DNA from: Chaetoderma sp. LZ-2023a
Lineage: Eukaryota > Mollusca > Caudofoveata > Chaetodermatida > Chaetodermatidae
Direction of reading: 5' to 3'
DNA: 64,000 nucleotides
Assembly: GCA_034401795.1 (NCBI GenBank)
Contig: CM067369.1
Coordinates: 86,950,506-87,014,505 of the forward strand
Shown: positions 35,301 through 50,300 of the stretch, piece after piece
Position numbering within the stretch: the stretch's first letter is position 1
Layout of the letters: each line of letters starts with the position of its first letter
Translations under genes and position numbers: made by a program
The notes under the pieces: generated by a model
Database searches by the model: none
What the model was told of the DNA's origin: nothing
What the model saw: only the letters and a program-made list of their open reading frames with translations

Positions 35301-38300
35301 AGATGTGGAATGTAGTTCGGCTCAATCGGACGGGTACCGGCCGTACCAGCTAAGCTGGGTACGCGCCGCCCATCCTGGATTCGTTCCTTGAACACGCCCC
35401 CTGGGTTACTTAGAGCCATAAGCGTATATGGGCCTATGAGAGAGATCGCGTTGCGAAAACGACTAAGTGACTGTGACGTCACAAGGAATATAAAAGGAGA
35501 CGCGATCCAGAGATCGAGAGCATCCTCGGCCAGGGGCCAAACAGGTTGGATCTGTACCAGCCACTATCAGCGCGACAAACAACACGCGTATTACTTCGCT
35601 ATGTGTCAGGTTTTTCTCCAGTAGCTGGCAGTTGCCCAACCCACCGCACTAAAACAATTTTGTAACTCCCTACTTACGGGAGTATTTTGGAACTTTCTGA
35701 TTATTGTTCACGAATATCAATATCTACTCCGGAAGACAAATTTGCGGTGAGGCCTTTACGGCCTGAATATGTGATTCTACAGATGTAGAGGCAGGATGTT
35801 CTTTGATGGATGACTCGCCGGATCTGCCGGCGATGCCTAAAAGTGGTATTTCAACTGTCACGGCACTATCGTGTAGGTTCTTCTGACTTTCGACCGCATC
35901 AAGTAAACTCTGCTCGGTGCGTCTTCAGAGCTGGTTGATGTACCCAGCACCGTGAAGCTTTGTTTTGTATCTTCATTCGCATCTGACAACCCCCACTTGT
36001 GATCGGGTTGTTTACAACTTCCATCCGTGCCATCGGTGTACAGGAACTTTCTTCATCACAGTAGTACTAGCGTATCTTTTAGTGACTGCTCGTTAGACAT
36101 CCTATTAGGTTTATTGTGCTGAGCGATGTAGTCCCGCCATGAGTGTTCTTGTGGAAATCTTGTTTGCGGAAAACAGCTTGCGGGAACCAACCTGCGAGAG
36201 CTTTCCAGCTTCCTGGGAACGCATCATCGCACGTCAACCACTGAATGACGTATCAATTTCAGTAACACGGTAGTCTAACTTAAGAATGACTACCGAGTAT
36301 TCAAGTAACTATACTCCAGAGTTTAATTATTTCTCTATATGTATTTCGTTAATTATATTGTATCCGTAAAAACGGTCCCGATGACTAAAAGGAAGCGTAA
36401 CGGTCTTAGGACCACTAGTCATAATTTCTTTAGTATTTCTTTATAGTTATTCTCATTTTCCGCAATGTGTTGCTAACCGCACTATAGTAGGTTCGTTAAC
36501 CTGTACTAAGATATATAACTTTGATTATTTGATACCATATTGTTTGTTCTGGTTAGATTATGTATATATATGGCCAGTGGCCATCAGTTCACATGTTTTG
36601 CTTATTTATAGGAAATATAGGACTGCAGTGTACGTAGGAAACACTATACAGCAACACATATATACAGCACTTTCTCCCGCCACCAACAATTTTTCACTGA
36701 GGTCTCTATCCATGCTATAACTCTGTTTAGCCCGGCATGCTGACTCGATAGGATAGGTTCAAAATGATTAGAGACACTTTCTTCATTACCAACTCCGTAA
36801 TATACTCTTCTCTTCCGGCAGTGCGATAATCTAGCCCCGCACTCCGGTAAGACTCATAACTCCAAGATTTTGTCTCTCTTCATGCTCCATTCACCGGAGC
36901 CGTGATAACCGACCCATCAGGCACGATTACCACGACCAGACCCTCGCGCGCCACGACCAGCACCACGCGCACCGAGGTGCGCGGGCGGCTGCCTGGCTGG
37001 CTGCGCTGGAGGAGGCTGCGCCCCCCCTCACTGCTGGCCTGGCCACTGCGACCTCGAGACTGCAGGGAATGATACGCAGGGGGAGCTGCGCGAACGCGCT
37101 CTCTGCGGAGCACCTCAAACTGCTCGCGCAAAGCCCTCTGGTTATTGACCAGAGTGACCGTCTCCTGGAGATGCTTGCATCCCTCACCTCCAAAGAGACC
37201 AGGACCTGCCACAGGCGTACGCAGCAGCCTATTATACAGGTCCTGAGACAGGCACAAGTTGTCAAGTGCAAAAGTGCGCCTCGCCCGGACACTCCTGGTC
37301 ACAGCCCGGGTCAAACAATCCAGAGTCAGGTTGATTCCATCCTGGATGGCTCACTGGACCATTACTGGGCTAGGCTGGCATGACGCGGATGCTGTTACTA
37401 CCCCCTGTAACAGCTGGGAGACTTAAGAAAGCGCCGCAATAGACGCTCTCCCCTCTCCACCACATCGCACAATGCGGTATTGGCTGAACGCAAAGAGTTC
37501 GAGCACAGTGCTCCCGTGTCAGACTGCGAGCCTGGCCGCGTGTCCTCGCCTAAAGCCACGTGGTCATCCACGCTCGGCTTAGGCGCCACGCAATATTTCT
37601 GATACTCATCAGATACGACGCGGCAACGCCTCGCCACCTCGCGAGGGGCCTTCGCGAGACGTCTATGCGCCTTGATGGACGTCTCCGCCGCCGTGAACAT
37701 ATCTACAATATGTTCACCCAGCGGCAGAGATGGCATTGCGCTCACAGCCGATCTACCTGCCAACCACGGGCGGTGATCCCGCTGGCCAGCCGGCTGTTCC
37801 ACAGGCAGGTCTGGCCTGACACTTATAAGCCACTGACAAATGTCCGACCAGTCCACCTCTGTGGCTACCTGCGAGAGCTCTACAAGATGAGGGCCTTCGT
37901 CTTCCTCCTGAGCGTTCACAGGCATGCTTGAGGCCAGATAACCTGACACTCCTGGCAAGCCAGAGAAAGCATGCGGGCCCGAAAGAGCAGGCATGCTAAA
38001 CTGGCTGGCTTGACCAGGAGCAGGCGCCGTGGTATTGCGCGGGGCGCTTAGCGCCATACCACGGCTCAGGCCAGCACCTGCTACACTCTCGGCAAGCCGA
38101 GGTATGCGGTACATCTGGCCGTCAGATCCGACCCGGGCCACCTTCTGCGCCGTGAACCCTACTCCTGCACGAGTAGGACCATGGATAATGTCGCCTGTAT
38201 TCCCCGCGAGGGGTGCACACATGTCAATGTCCATGGTCACGGCATCAGAAGGAGAATCCAGCAGATAATCCTCTTCATCCTGGCCAGAAAGATTAGACTC

Positions 38301-41300
38301 CGGGTCAGCGAAGAATGCTAACCCGGACTGGCCAGGAAAGGTACCATAGGAGGCACTGGTACCTGCAGCTTGCGGAAAATCCTGGCCTGATAAGCAGGCA
38401 CCAGGCTCCAGCGACAACCGTCCGTGGACTACCGGCGCGGCAAGCCTGCCGCCAATGTCCTGGATCACCCCCTCTAATGGGGCCACCTCTGAATCTTCGA
38501 AAACTGGTAAAACCATAGAGAAACCAGATTCAGAGGCAGGGATTATCTGCTCCAAAGCAGATGAAGAGAACAAAAGATTTGGTCCAGGAAGCATGCCACG
38601 GAGCAACTCTGGAACCAAATCTTTGATTGTCCTCTTCATCTCTCCCAACACCTCAACACGGAAGGCCTCCATATCCACAGAGGACGAGGCCTTCCTCTTA
38701 CCCTTCTTACCAGGTACCGCTCTCTTAGACCTTCTCTCCTCCTCAGCAACCTTCTCCTTTGCCTGTAACGACAAAATGTTAGCCATTAACTCGCCCCCAG
38801 CCCACTGTTTACATATGTCGCATTTAAGCAACGGTCCACAGGGACTGCACTGGAAACATAAGTGCGGGGCGAATCGGTCCTTTAAAAAGCGACCATATGA
38901 GGGACACCCAGGTCTCTGAAACAGGCCAGAGGACGAAGACAATGAGTATTTTAGTTAATAGAATTAGTAACTCAAAACCAAAATAAAAGGAGAGGAAAAG
39001 TGGTCATACAGAATACCTACAAAGATATTAAACCAGTGTTGGCCAAAACTTGAAATGTTAATAAAGTGCAAGGCTGATTATGACGCCATAACTTCAAAAA
39101 TAAGAAGTTAAATCGATCCGAAACAAACACCCAGGTGTAAGGACGAATTGTATTCATATCCAGAGCATCTTAACTGGAAAGGATAGTGTATACAGACTAT
39201 ACAAACATCAGATATACAATGATAAAATGGCAGCAGATTTTATAAATATGTTCAAATATAATTGAAGTGCCTAATATCATAACTAGAATACCTGGGTTTT
39301 TAGCATAGACAAACCATCCGATCTGATGAACTGGAAGCTCCACCAACTCGATGACCTCTTAACTCTCTCCACCTTTAAAGGGAAGGAAGTGAACCAAGAG
39401 GGCAAAGTGAGACCTTCTTCCGAGGCCTCCAACTCACTGAGCATAGGTTTTTGTTTAGATAACCTAACAATGTTAGTAGGAAATGGAACCTTGGTGGAGA
39501 GAAAAACAAACCCTCTGACGACGTGCTGTCCTTTTCAATCATAGATAGATACCTGTGGACATAAACACACAGAGAGATTAGTATTTCATAGCGCCATTTA
39601 GAAATAAACCAGTTATTTTAGGCGCTTATCACAATAAACGTGAGTCCCGGAAACACATTACAACAGGACAAACTCGCTAAAATATACTAGAAGTCACCTG
39701 ATGAATCAGTCCTGGGCCCTCCTCCGGAGACAACACGCCTTTCTGCAGCTCAGACATTCTTAACAAGCGACTTTAGTAGTTGGAAATTAGCACAACTTTT
39801 CAGAAAAAGAGGAAAACATTTAAGCAAAAAAATTGCATAGGACTCCCAGCCATTAAATTAGCAAAGAGGAAGTACTAGTCGGCGCATGCGCCGTGGTGGG
39901 GCTGGCATCCGCCTGACTGACTTCTGACTACCTGCCCAGTAGGGGCACCTTACTTTTTTAATCTGAGTGTTTTATTGAGTGAAAGCCGATATTTAACAAT
40001 ATCAAAGAGTATTAGGGAGGTAAGTATACTCTTGAAGTGAAAAGGAATATTATACACCAGAATAAGTAAATTTATCAAATTTCTTTTTCACGAGTGAGAT
40101 GACATACTTACCTCCCTAACACTCTTGATATACTAGTATATCGGCTCTAAATTCAATAATATTCAGAATTATAAAAAGTTAGGTGTCCCTAATGGGCAGG
40201 TGGAAGTACACAGTCATGCACATGACAAACACCACCCACTACGCATGCGCACACTGGTACTTCCGTTATTAAATATTGGCTGACATAGAAGCAACTATTC
40301 AATAGCCAAAGGACCAGGCCTCCGTGGGGTGGCGAGGCCGGGATCCTGTTAGGGAGGTAAGTATGTCATCTCACTCGTGAAAAAGAAATTTGATAAATTT
40401 ACTTATTTCACATCATGAGATCATACTTACCTCCCTAACACTCTTGATAAAAACCAGAATTTGAAAGTAAATTTTGGTGGGAGGGAGGCAAGGTCCTGAA
40501 AACCAGCACACCCTCGAAGAGACTAGGCTCTTTGAATTCTCAAGACATTTAAAACATCTGAAATTGTGACTGAAACCACAACCAGGAATAGAATTTTGCA
40601 TCGGATAATCGACCGATGAAGAGAGATTGATCAAAAGGCAAATGCGCTCCCGCCTCCCCTCTTTCTGAGGAAGGTTAGGAAAAAACGCTGCTCTAAATGA
40701 CTAGCTTGTTCTCTAATACTTAATGAAAAGTATTACTAGACATTGGAAAAAGAAGAATTGCTTCTATTTCAAAAACTCTCTGAAAAAAACACAATTAAGA
40801 GACATTAACCATCACCATATTAAAAAATAAAAATGACACCATCACCAAGACAAAAAATCAAAAAATGGTCATAACCACTGACCTCTGATGTCTTGGACGC
40901 GGCACTCATCTCTTCCCCCACCAGATGAAGAGAATTGTACCAGCTAATAGTAGGGATACCCCACCAACAAATGTGATATTTGTAAATAGCAGAGGAGGAA
41001 AACTATTTACAAACATAAACTACATTAATATTTTATTTTCTGAGGACTGAGATGGCGAGCGGGTTAGAAGTGTCACGAAGGTAATGGTCAGTAAAACTTG
41101 ATTCACAGTGCCACTGGGCTACTGACATAATGTCTTCAATAGAAACACTATTAAATAATGCCGTGGAAGTTACCACACCACGGACACTATGAGCCTTGGC
41201 TCTATCTACTTGGATTCCAGTGGCTGTCTTATGACAGAATTGAATACATTCTACTATCCATCTGGAAATAGTGTCTCTTGACGCCCTACCATGGGGTTCA

Positions 41301-44300
41301 ATATATGACAACCATAGGGAACATGGGTCCGTCCGTCCGCCAAACCTGAATTCTTCTCCTGTACTTATTTAAAGCACGGACAGGACACCATACTTTAGCA
41401 CCAGGATCATATCTGGTTAAGGCAGGTAAAATAATAGGTTTACCCGGATACTTTAAAGATTGATTCTTAGCCAAGAAATTCAATCTAGGTAGAAGCTTAA
41501 GGCCTTCACCTGTAACTATATAACGGTCAGGCTCAGCAGACAAGGCATGAATTTCACTCCGGCTGATGCTGCCGCAACTAAAAATACAGTTTTTATGTGT
41601 CAATAATTTTACAGATATAGCACTAAGTGGTTCAAAAGGTTTATCACTCAAAACCTGCAGAACCAGGGAAAGACTCCATGACGGTGTCACTGGAGGATTT
41701 CTTGGTCTGAGATTGCCCATACCTTTAATAAGAGTATTTAAAACACTTACTTCATCACTTCCCCTCTTTGCCAAGCAAGGGATAACAGTCATCAATGCTG
41801 ATTTGTATCCAGCAATAGAATTAGGTTTAAGACTATAGGTATCATACAGGTGACAGAGAAAATCAGCTACTACCTGAATAGATGCTTCCATCGGATTGAT
41901 ACATCTCTTTGAGCACCATTCTGCAAATCGGTTGATTTTATAATTATAAGCTCTGGAGGTTGACCCCCTTCTGGCTCTGGCCATGAAATTGGCTGCTTGC
42001 TCAGAAAAGCCCTCCTTAATCGTGGATTGTTTGACAACATCCATGCAGTCAATTGAAACATTGACGGATTGTTGTGAAGGGTCTTGCCCTGGAAGATAAT
42101 ATTGTCCATCAGCGGCAGAGGAACCTGATTGCAAACCAGAAGGTCCAGCAGATCTCAGGGTTGGCTTGATTTAAATCAATTGATTTATATCATGATTTAA
42201 ATCATGATTTAAATCACTCGATTTTTATCGAAAAAATCGTGATTTAAATCAGTTTTGCAAAAATAGAGGAATTTTCAAGTAATTAATACAATTAACAGTA
42301 ATTTTGTTAAATTAAAGTAACATAATTATTTTACTGCTTCCATGGCACTTGAACATCAACACAAAATAGAATTATACACTTAATTGCTCATATTTGTCAT
42401 CAGCAAGACTAGACCCAGTGCACGAGTCCACATCTACAATCTACATACTTGAGGTTCATGTACACAGTACATCACACATGTGTACAAAGTATGATCATTA
42501 AGTATGTGTAAGCTGTAAAGAAGAGGAGAATTCCATGTGCGTACATGTCACTACATGACCATTAAAGCAATAGTGTACATGAAAAGTCATGTATGGGCCA
42601 GTATGGCTATTACTATTAGTCTAATTCCAAAAGCACACTCTTTTAAAGCAAGACACTGTCTCTTTTTTCAGCTATGACATGCGTCTGGAGTCACTCTGGA
42701 GTGTCATTGAGTGTCTCGATTACTATTGGCTAGTGCTTATCAAGTTGGACTTTTGGGCTCCATTTTATTTAACACTAAAACAATAAAGATTGAAATGTTA
42801 TTAAATTAAGTAGTTTACTACAACTTCAAAAATCAAAATCAGTAATTGCTGAAACTGGCAAGAAACTATATACATTGTAACACGTAAACACATCATTACA
42901 TTACATTAACCCTTAGCACACTGATGTAGGAGTTTTAATTTTTCAAAATAAACATAACCCCTAGCACTCTGGAGCATGATAATTTAAATTTTCAAATTAA
43001 ATTTAAAGATAAACTGGTGTACAATTTGCAACAATTTTTGTGGACGATGCTGCTGTCTGTGACAGCACCATCTTCCACAAAATTTGTTGAAAAACGTACA
43101 CCAGTTTATCTTTAAATTTAATTTGAAATTTAAAAATTTCGACATCAGTGTGCTAAGGGTTAAAGATAAACTGGTGTACATTTTTCAACAAATTTGGTGG
43201 ATGATAGAGCTGTCGCAGACAGCAACATCGTCCACCAAAATTGTTGAAAAATGTACACCAGTTTATCAATTTTAATTTGAGCATATTTTTAAAGACAGAA
43301 GTTAACAAGGTTGATAGACTTAGACAATGATGACTTTTGCATACCTTCATAGATTTTGTGCATCTAATTAGGGCTAATTCGTTAGATTTATGCATTGCAT
43401 CATTTCTGTCCTATTGCTACTCACTGTATCTGTGATGCAATTGTGAACAAAATTGAAAAATCGTTGCTAATATGACGTAATATATAAATTTTGAACTCTA
43501 TATATTATTAGTTCAAACAGTGATAATTAAAGAATAGACATCCCATCATTCGTAACATAATAAACATATTGAATATTTTGAAAGCAATTTCACTGAAAAC
43601 CGTTGCTGACTTAGGCAGCAACGGCTTCCAGTGAAATTGCTTTCAAAATATTCAATATGTTATGAATGATGGGATGCATATTCTTTAATTATTCACAATT
43701 AAGTGATTAACCAGAACACTCGATATATTGACTATTGAGATACCGCAATTTTTTTATAATAACGATATCGATATTCTCTCAAGCAATATCGCGCAAACCT
43801 AACTGAGTCACAGATAGATGTGTCTGTCATCACTTTTCACTTTCAGTTTTCAATAATGCTGCAATTGTACTTCACTAGTCTAGTCAACAATCATCATTCA
43901 ACTGAAACCGGAAGTCATTTTCTTTGTCACAGTTTAGGGACCGAAAAAGAAATACTAGTTTAGCCGCTTTTAAAGTTCCAAGTTTGTTTCTCAACTTACT
44001 CTGCACGAGCCCATAGCTGGAGAACACGCGCTCGACACCAGCTGACGCCGCCACAGCTGACATCAGACGCTGAGTGAATTCAAATGCTTCCAGCAGATCA
44101 TCCTCGAAGTCACGTCTGTGCGACTTCCACCAATGAAGAGAGGTTACTCCATTAACAACTTCGTCGTTAAATTTAAGAATGTGAAATGGTGGTGCCATGG
44201 CCTCGAATTTGATTACCAAAGTCATCAAACCAGGGATTTCGGATGCTACGGTGAGTGCAGTTTCACGTTCTTGCTGAGTCAAGTTTCGACCACGGTATTT

Positions 44301-47300
44301 AGGGTGGAGTAGATTGGCCAGCATGTGGTGAGGTGTCACAGCTTGTTGATAACGCTTATCGGCCGCACGCTTTGTTGAATTATTAGTGTCATTATGCAGG
44401 GCCGTTTTTACATCTTTCCATAATTCAACTGCTTCTGCTATTGTGCAATTGTCCGATTGAGCTTTATCGAGAGCGCAAGCTACTGGTTTCAAACAAAGTC
44501 GGTATTCATCTGCAGAACGTTTGATTACTACATTACGAACTTTATTGGCAATGGCAACATCTATGCGGTCAGTATGTCCATCACAGATTGTCACAAGTGT
44601 CGGCCATGCCTCACAATACGAGTTTAAACAATCGTACATTGTGTTCCACCTTGTATCTGCTGGCATCACTAACTTTCTGCACGATGATTGGCGTATTTGG
44701 GCACTAGCAAAGTGGTTATTTCGGAAATACTTCACAACTTGTGTGACATGCTCCTTAACATTACCCATTTCTAAGTCCTTTGAAGTCAGATTTAGAAGAT
44801 GAGGCGTGCATCCATACGCAATCATGTTGAAACCCAGTCGTTCTTTCAAGAACTCTCGCATCTTTGCTACATTAGCAGCATTGTCTGTGACGATACTACA
44901 TATAATGCACCCAAAATCATTGTGCGTGTTTTCAATTGTCTGCTTCGCAATGTCATAAAGATATTCCGCTGTGTGAGGATGTCCAGAGGTGTCCGTAGTA
45001 TCCACTAAGTAAATATCACCTAAGCAGGTCGTCACTGTAGCACATACGATAGGCTCGTTATGAATATTGCTCCAACCGTCTAATGCTAGACAGACAAGTT
45101 CACCTTCCAAATTTTTTCTCGCCTTCTCCCGCTCTTCTGTGTAGATAACATCCAAATATTTCCCCCCCTATGTCCTTTCTGGATGGTGGTTGATAGCCTG
45201 GTCGTAAATCTTTTACAAGGTTTATAAAATGTCTATTTTCTACTAAGCGAAATGGGGAGTTCGTAGCATACACCATCCTAGCTACATCACGATCTAATTC
45301 ACCACGTTTTTCTGCTGAAGTTCTGATGACATAATTCTGTAGACCATAATTCAGCTTGGGTATCTTAGCGGCCAATGTACCAGCAGCTAATTGACCGTGC
45401 ACTGGGCGCTTCACTGCCGCTGAAGCAGAACTTGAAGTTGACAGAGGTTCAACTTCCATCACCACCACATCGTTTTGATCAACAACAGTTTCAACGCGCT
45501 GCTGCTGCTCAGATTGAGATGAAGTCCCCGTTTCTGTTGCGGCTACAGCTAGACCTTGAAGTGCTGGTGTTGGTGGACCTGTGCAATTGGCTGCATGTTT
45601 TTTTAACCGCTCTGGGATACCTTGGAGTTCGTGTCGGCAGACCTTGCAGACAGCCCGGACACCGGCCTTATCTGGGGTCTTCACTTTCTCATAATGAATC
45701 CATATTGGATCTTGTTTTCGGCCGGAGTTAGACATTTTGCTAATTATGGAATTGAAAATATTTCATAGCCTTTGTCACTTAAGCAGTTTTGACTGTATTT
45801 TTCAAGAATGAAAAAATGCTTTTCTATTGCATCATTTAAAAAAAATGATGCAATAAAAAAATGATGCAATAGAAAAATGATGCAATAAAAAAATGATGCA
45901 ATAAAAAATGATGCAATAATAATACTGTTAAAACTGCTTAAGCGAACAAAGTTTTTTTGTATTAAGAAACCAGCAAGCTTAAAATTCAGTTAAAAATAAG
46001 TCATAAAAATACCACTTTATTCAGTTCCAAAATACAGTTTAGCAATGCATCTTGACCTGTATTAAGAGACCACCTGTCTTAAGAGACCACCTTCTGCGAC
46101 TCCCACAGCCTTAATACAGTGTCTTAATACAGGTTTCACTGTATAAGTTTTACGTAATTTCCTGGGATGTCGCGAATAAAAATCGATTTAAATCATTGAA
46201 ATCGATTTAAATCAAAAAAATCGATTGATTTGATTTTTTTGAAAAAAATCGATTTTTTTCCAACCCTGGCAGATCTGTAAACCATGATCGGCTTGGCCAA
46301 TTCGGGGCGATCTGAAGCACTTGGCATTCCTCTTGTCTGATCTTCTGAAGGATCCTTGGAATCAGGATTGTTGGAGGGTATGCGTATGCATACATTCCCT
46401 TCCAACTGGTAGCTAGCGCATCTATTGCGATAGCGCTTGGATCTGGAATCGGAGAAACGTACGTCGTCATCTTCGCATTCTTCTTCATTGCGAACAAATC
46501 TATGTTGGGCTTTCCCCAATGATTGAACAGGCGATCCGCCACACATTGATTTAGTTGCCATTCCGTAGGCAGAATACTCATCCTTCGGCTCAATGAGTCT
46601 GCTAACAGATTCAGCCTTCCCGGAATATGAACTGCTTTCAAGGTGATCATATGATCCATGCACCAGCAAAGCAGCTTCCATGTCATCATACAGAGACTGG
46701 GCGACTTCGTTCCGCCCTGGCGGTTTATGTAACTCACTACTGTAGAGTTGTCTGAACGTATCATCACAAATTTTCCGTCCACTTCCTTTAGGAAGTGTTC
46801 CAGGCCTAGAATTACAGCCCACAATTCTAGCATGTTGATATGTTCCTTTGACTGTTCCAGATTCCAAAGCCCTGATATAGTGGCTTCTTCCCGGCAAGCT
46901 CCCCAACCATCCATCGATGCATCCGTAAACATCGTTACTTGAGGGTGGGGAGGGGTCAGCATGACCTCCGCCAGATTTCCTCTCTCCATCCACCAATGAA
47001 GGTGATGAATGAGAGGGTCCAACACTTGAATGCGCGAGTCCAGTGATCCTGAACTCTGCGTCCACTGAGTCATGAGAAACAATTGAATCGGCCGCCTGCG
47101 CAAGGCCGCCTGAGGAATGACTGGTTCCATTGAAACCATCAGACCTAACATTCTCAGATAGACCCGTGCTAGAATATAATGACTGTTGCAAACCAACTGA
47201 ATGCACGAGAGGAGACCTTCCACTCTCTCCTGGGACGGATAAACATATCCTATCTCCAGATCGAAGAACATACCCAGGTAAACAAACTTCTGGGATGGAG

Positions 47301-50300
47301 TCAGCTCTGATTTCTGAAAGTTGATTATCCAGCCTAAATCTGTGAGAGTTTTCAAAACTATCTCCAGATTTGCTGTCAAACTTTCTGGGTTGTGTGCTTT
47401 CAGCAACCAGTCGTCTTTGTAAGTGTGAACAGCTATATTTCTCCTGCGGAGGTATGCCGTGATAGCAAGTACCACTCGAGTGAAGACCCTTGGAGCCGTC
47501 GAGATGCCGAATGGAAGAAACTTGAATTCCCATTGGCGTCCCTGAAAAGCAAATCTCAGGAACCGACGAAAACGCCTTGCAATTGGAATGTGGAAATAAG
47601 CATCCTTGAGATCTATAGATGCTGCCCACATCCCCTTCTCTAACCCCAACAACACCGATCTTACCGTTTCCATTTTGAAACTTGGTGTGTCTAAAAACTT
47701 GTTTAGCGGTTTGAGGTTGAGAATTGGTCTCCACCCACCGGTGTTCTTTGCCACAAGAAACATGGTTGAATAGAAGCCCGGGCAATCCTGCGCCGGTTGA
47801 ATTGCTTCCTTTAGAATTAGAGATTCTATCTCCTCTTCTATGCACAACCGCTTGTCTGGATCTCTTGGAATTTGAGTCCAGACCGGTACCAGAGACAAAC
47901 GCAACGACGGACCTCTTATCCATTCTGGACTGTATCCGTGCGAAAGCCATTGCAAGACTAAGTGGTCCTAAATTAACCACGCCCACTTCTGAATGTGACA
48001 AGTCAAACGACCTCCCACTGGTGCACCTAGGGTTGACAGAGTGCCCATAAATTTTAGAAGTGGGTGTGTCTCTGGAAAGAGTGACAACACCCGAGTGGTA
48101 CTTGTGATAACCGGAAAAAATTTTCTTGCATCAGGCCCGGTTACCACGTGCTGCGACCAGCGCCACGTGCACCACGGTGCGCGGGCTGCTGTCTGGCTGG
48201 CTGCGCTTGAGGCGCTGGCTGTCGTACAACAGCACGCTGCCTCTGAAACCGGCCGGCCTGCTGGCCTCTGACACTGCCAGCACCGCCACGAGCGTACTGC
48301 TGTCGACCAGCCGAGGGCTGAACACGCACGTGTTCTCTGCGCAGCACTTCAAACTGTGCACGCAGCACCCTCTGGTTGTTCACCAAAGTCACTGTCTCCT
48401 GGAGGTGCCAACAACCTTCATCTCCAAAGAGTCCAGGGCCCGCCATCGGCGCTTGCAACAAGCGCAACTTGAGCTCCTGAGACGGGCACAAATTGTCCAA
48501 TGCAAAAGTGCGCCTCGTTCTCAGTGACTTTGTGACCGACCTAGTCAGACAATCCAACACCAGGTTGATGCCATCCTGGATGGCTCGCTGGACTGTCACG
48601 GGACTAGGCTGTTGCTGCACCGACGCTGCTACCACCCCCGATAGCAGCTGAGAGACATGCGACAGCGCACTAATCGCCGCACGTGAGCTCTCCTCGGTGT
48701 CGCGCAAGGCAGCATTCGCCGAGCGCATAGCGCCCGTGCACAACACTCCCGTGTCAGCACGGGAACCCGGCCGCGCATCTTCACCCAGAGCGGCGCGGTC
48801 TTCCCCGCTCGGTCTGGGTGCTAGGCCATATCGAGCATACTGACTAGCAGTAACTCGACATCGCCTAGCTACCTCGCGGGGGGGGGGTATTCGCGAGGCG
48901 ACCTCTCGGTCTGATCGACTCCTCTGCCGCCGAGAACATATCTTTCGACTCCTCTGCCGCCGAGAACATATCTAAGATATGTTCAGCGTACGGCAAAGAC
49001 AGAGCCGTGCTGGCCAACGGCTTCGCCTGTAACCATGCCCGAGGGTTACCGGCGGCCGCCTCGTCCACGGCGAGCTCTGGTCTTACAGCGACGAGCCACG
49101 CACACGCTTCTGACCAGTCTTCATCCGTGGCTACCTGCGAATTGCCGACGAGCAGCGGCCCTCATCATCTTCAATGGCATTCGCAGGTATGGCCGAGGAG
49201 GAGGCTATAGACGAACCTGACTGCCCAGGGAATGTATACGGGCCCGCGAGGCATAGCATTCTCCATAGGCAAACCAGGCACCAAGGCCGCACTTGTGTGA
49301 GGGGGTTCATGCACACCAGCGCGGCCCGGAACGTCCGTATGAGATTCCAAGTCCAAACGTGGAATCTTATACGGCCGGCCGTCTGATCTAAGGCGGGCCA
49401 CAGGCTGAACCATGAAACCTGCTCCTGAGGGAACAGTGCCATAGGTGCGAGTGTTCACGCTCCCCATGAGAGGAGTGTAGACGTTCATCCATGTCTTCAT
49501 GGTCAACCTGTGGACCGAGAAGGTAGTCCTCATCATCTTCCTGGTCAGGAAAGTTAGACTCTGGATTAGTAAAGAAAACTAATCCAGACTGACCAGGAGA
49601 CTGCTCGAAAGCAGATGATGAGTGTACTCCGCGAGTGATCGTGGTCAGGCCCGCTGGTCGGGTCCCGCCTGATGCTTCTCGTGCTGCTGGCACACCAGGC
49701 GATGCGAACATCAAGCCTGGGACCAAGACGGCCACCCCTGGATCACTAAACACTTTGTCCGAGCTAATTCGGCCATGATCCAGGCACGGGGGCTACCTGC
49801 ACTGAGGTCGATGCGCAGGAAGTTGAAACACCTGTGCCAGGCAACGTGCCGCGAAGCATTTCAGGCATCAGGTCTTTCAAAGTCCTGCGCATCTCACTCA
49901 CTAACTCAACCTTGAAGGCCTCGAGCCCACCCTTCTCAGAGGCCTTCTTCTTACCCTCCTTCTTTGACTTCTTACCCTCCTCCGCCATCTTCTTCGCCTG
50001 CAAAGAGAAGAATTCAGAGGTTAGATAAGTCACCCTGGGACGTGAACAACCTTCTAGAGAAGACCAGGAATCCTTGTTTAGTCACAAGACAAACCTGTAA
50101 GCATAAAACACAAGAGATTAATAGCCCTAGGTGCTGGGAAAAAATTTACAAGGATTCCCAGCGCCTGAAAACGCGGTACCGCCGAAACAGCCGCGACGAA
50201 AACCGGTAACACACAAAAGTTACAAGTCTTAAATAAAAGCCCAGAACAATGTCACCTTAGATGATGACGAGGAGGACTCCTCCAACAGTTTTGCATCAGC

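Larger units (their letters stand above)
42156..46268 (-). mobile_element. hAT DNA transposon inserted in DIRS copy 4
   Basis: Target duplication GCAGATCT at 42148-42155 and 46269-46276, exactly 8 bp. Terminal inverted repeats CAGGGTTGG and CCAACCCTG. Both subterminal regions are full of GATTTAAATC and AAATCGATTT motifs, likely transposase-binding sites. It carries one transposase gene in two frames (45735-43884) and nested MITEs on the 3' side. 42250-42905 shows no gene. Confidence 0.96.
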
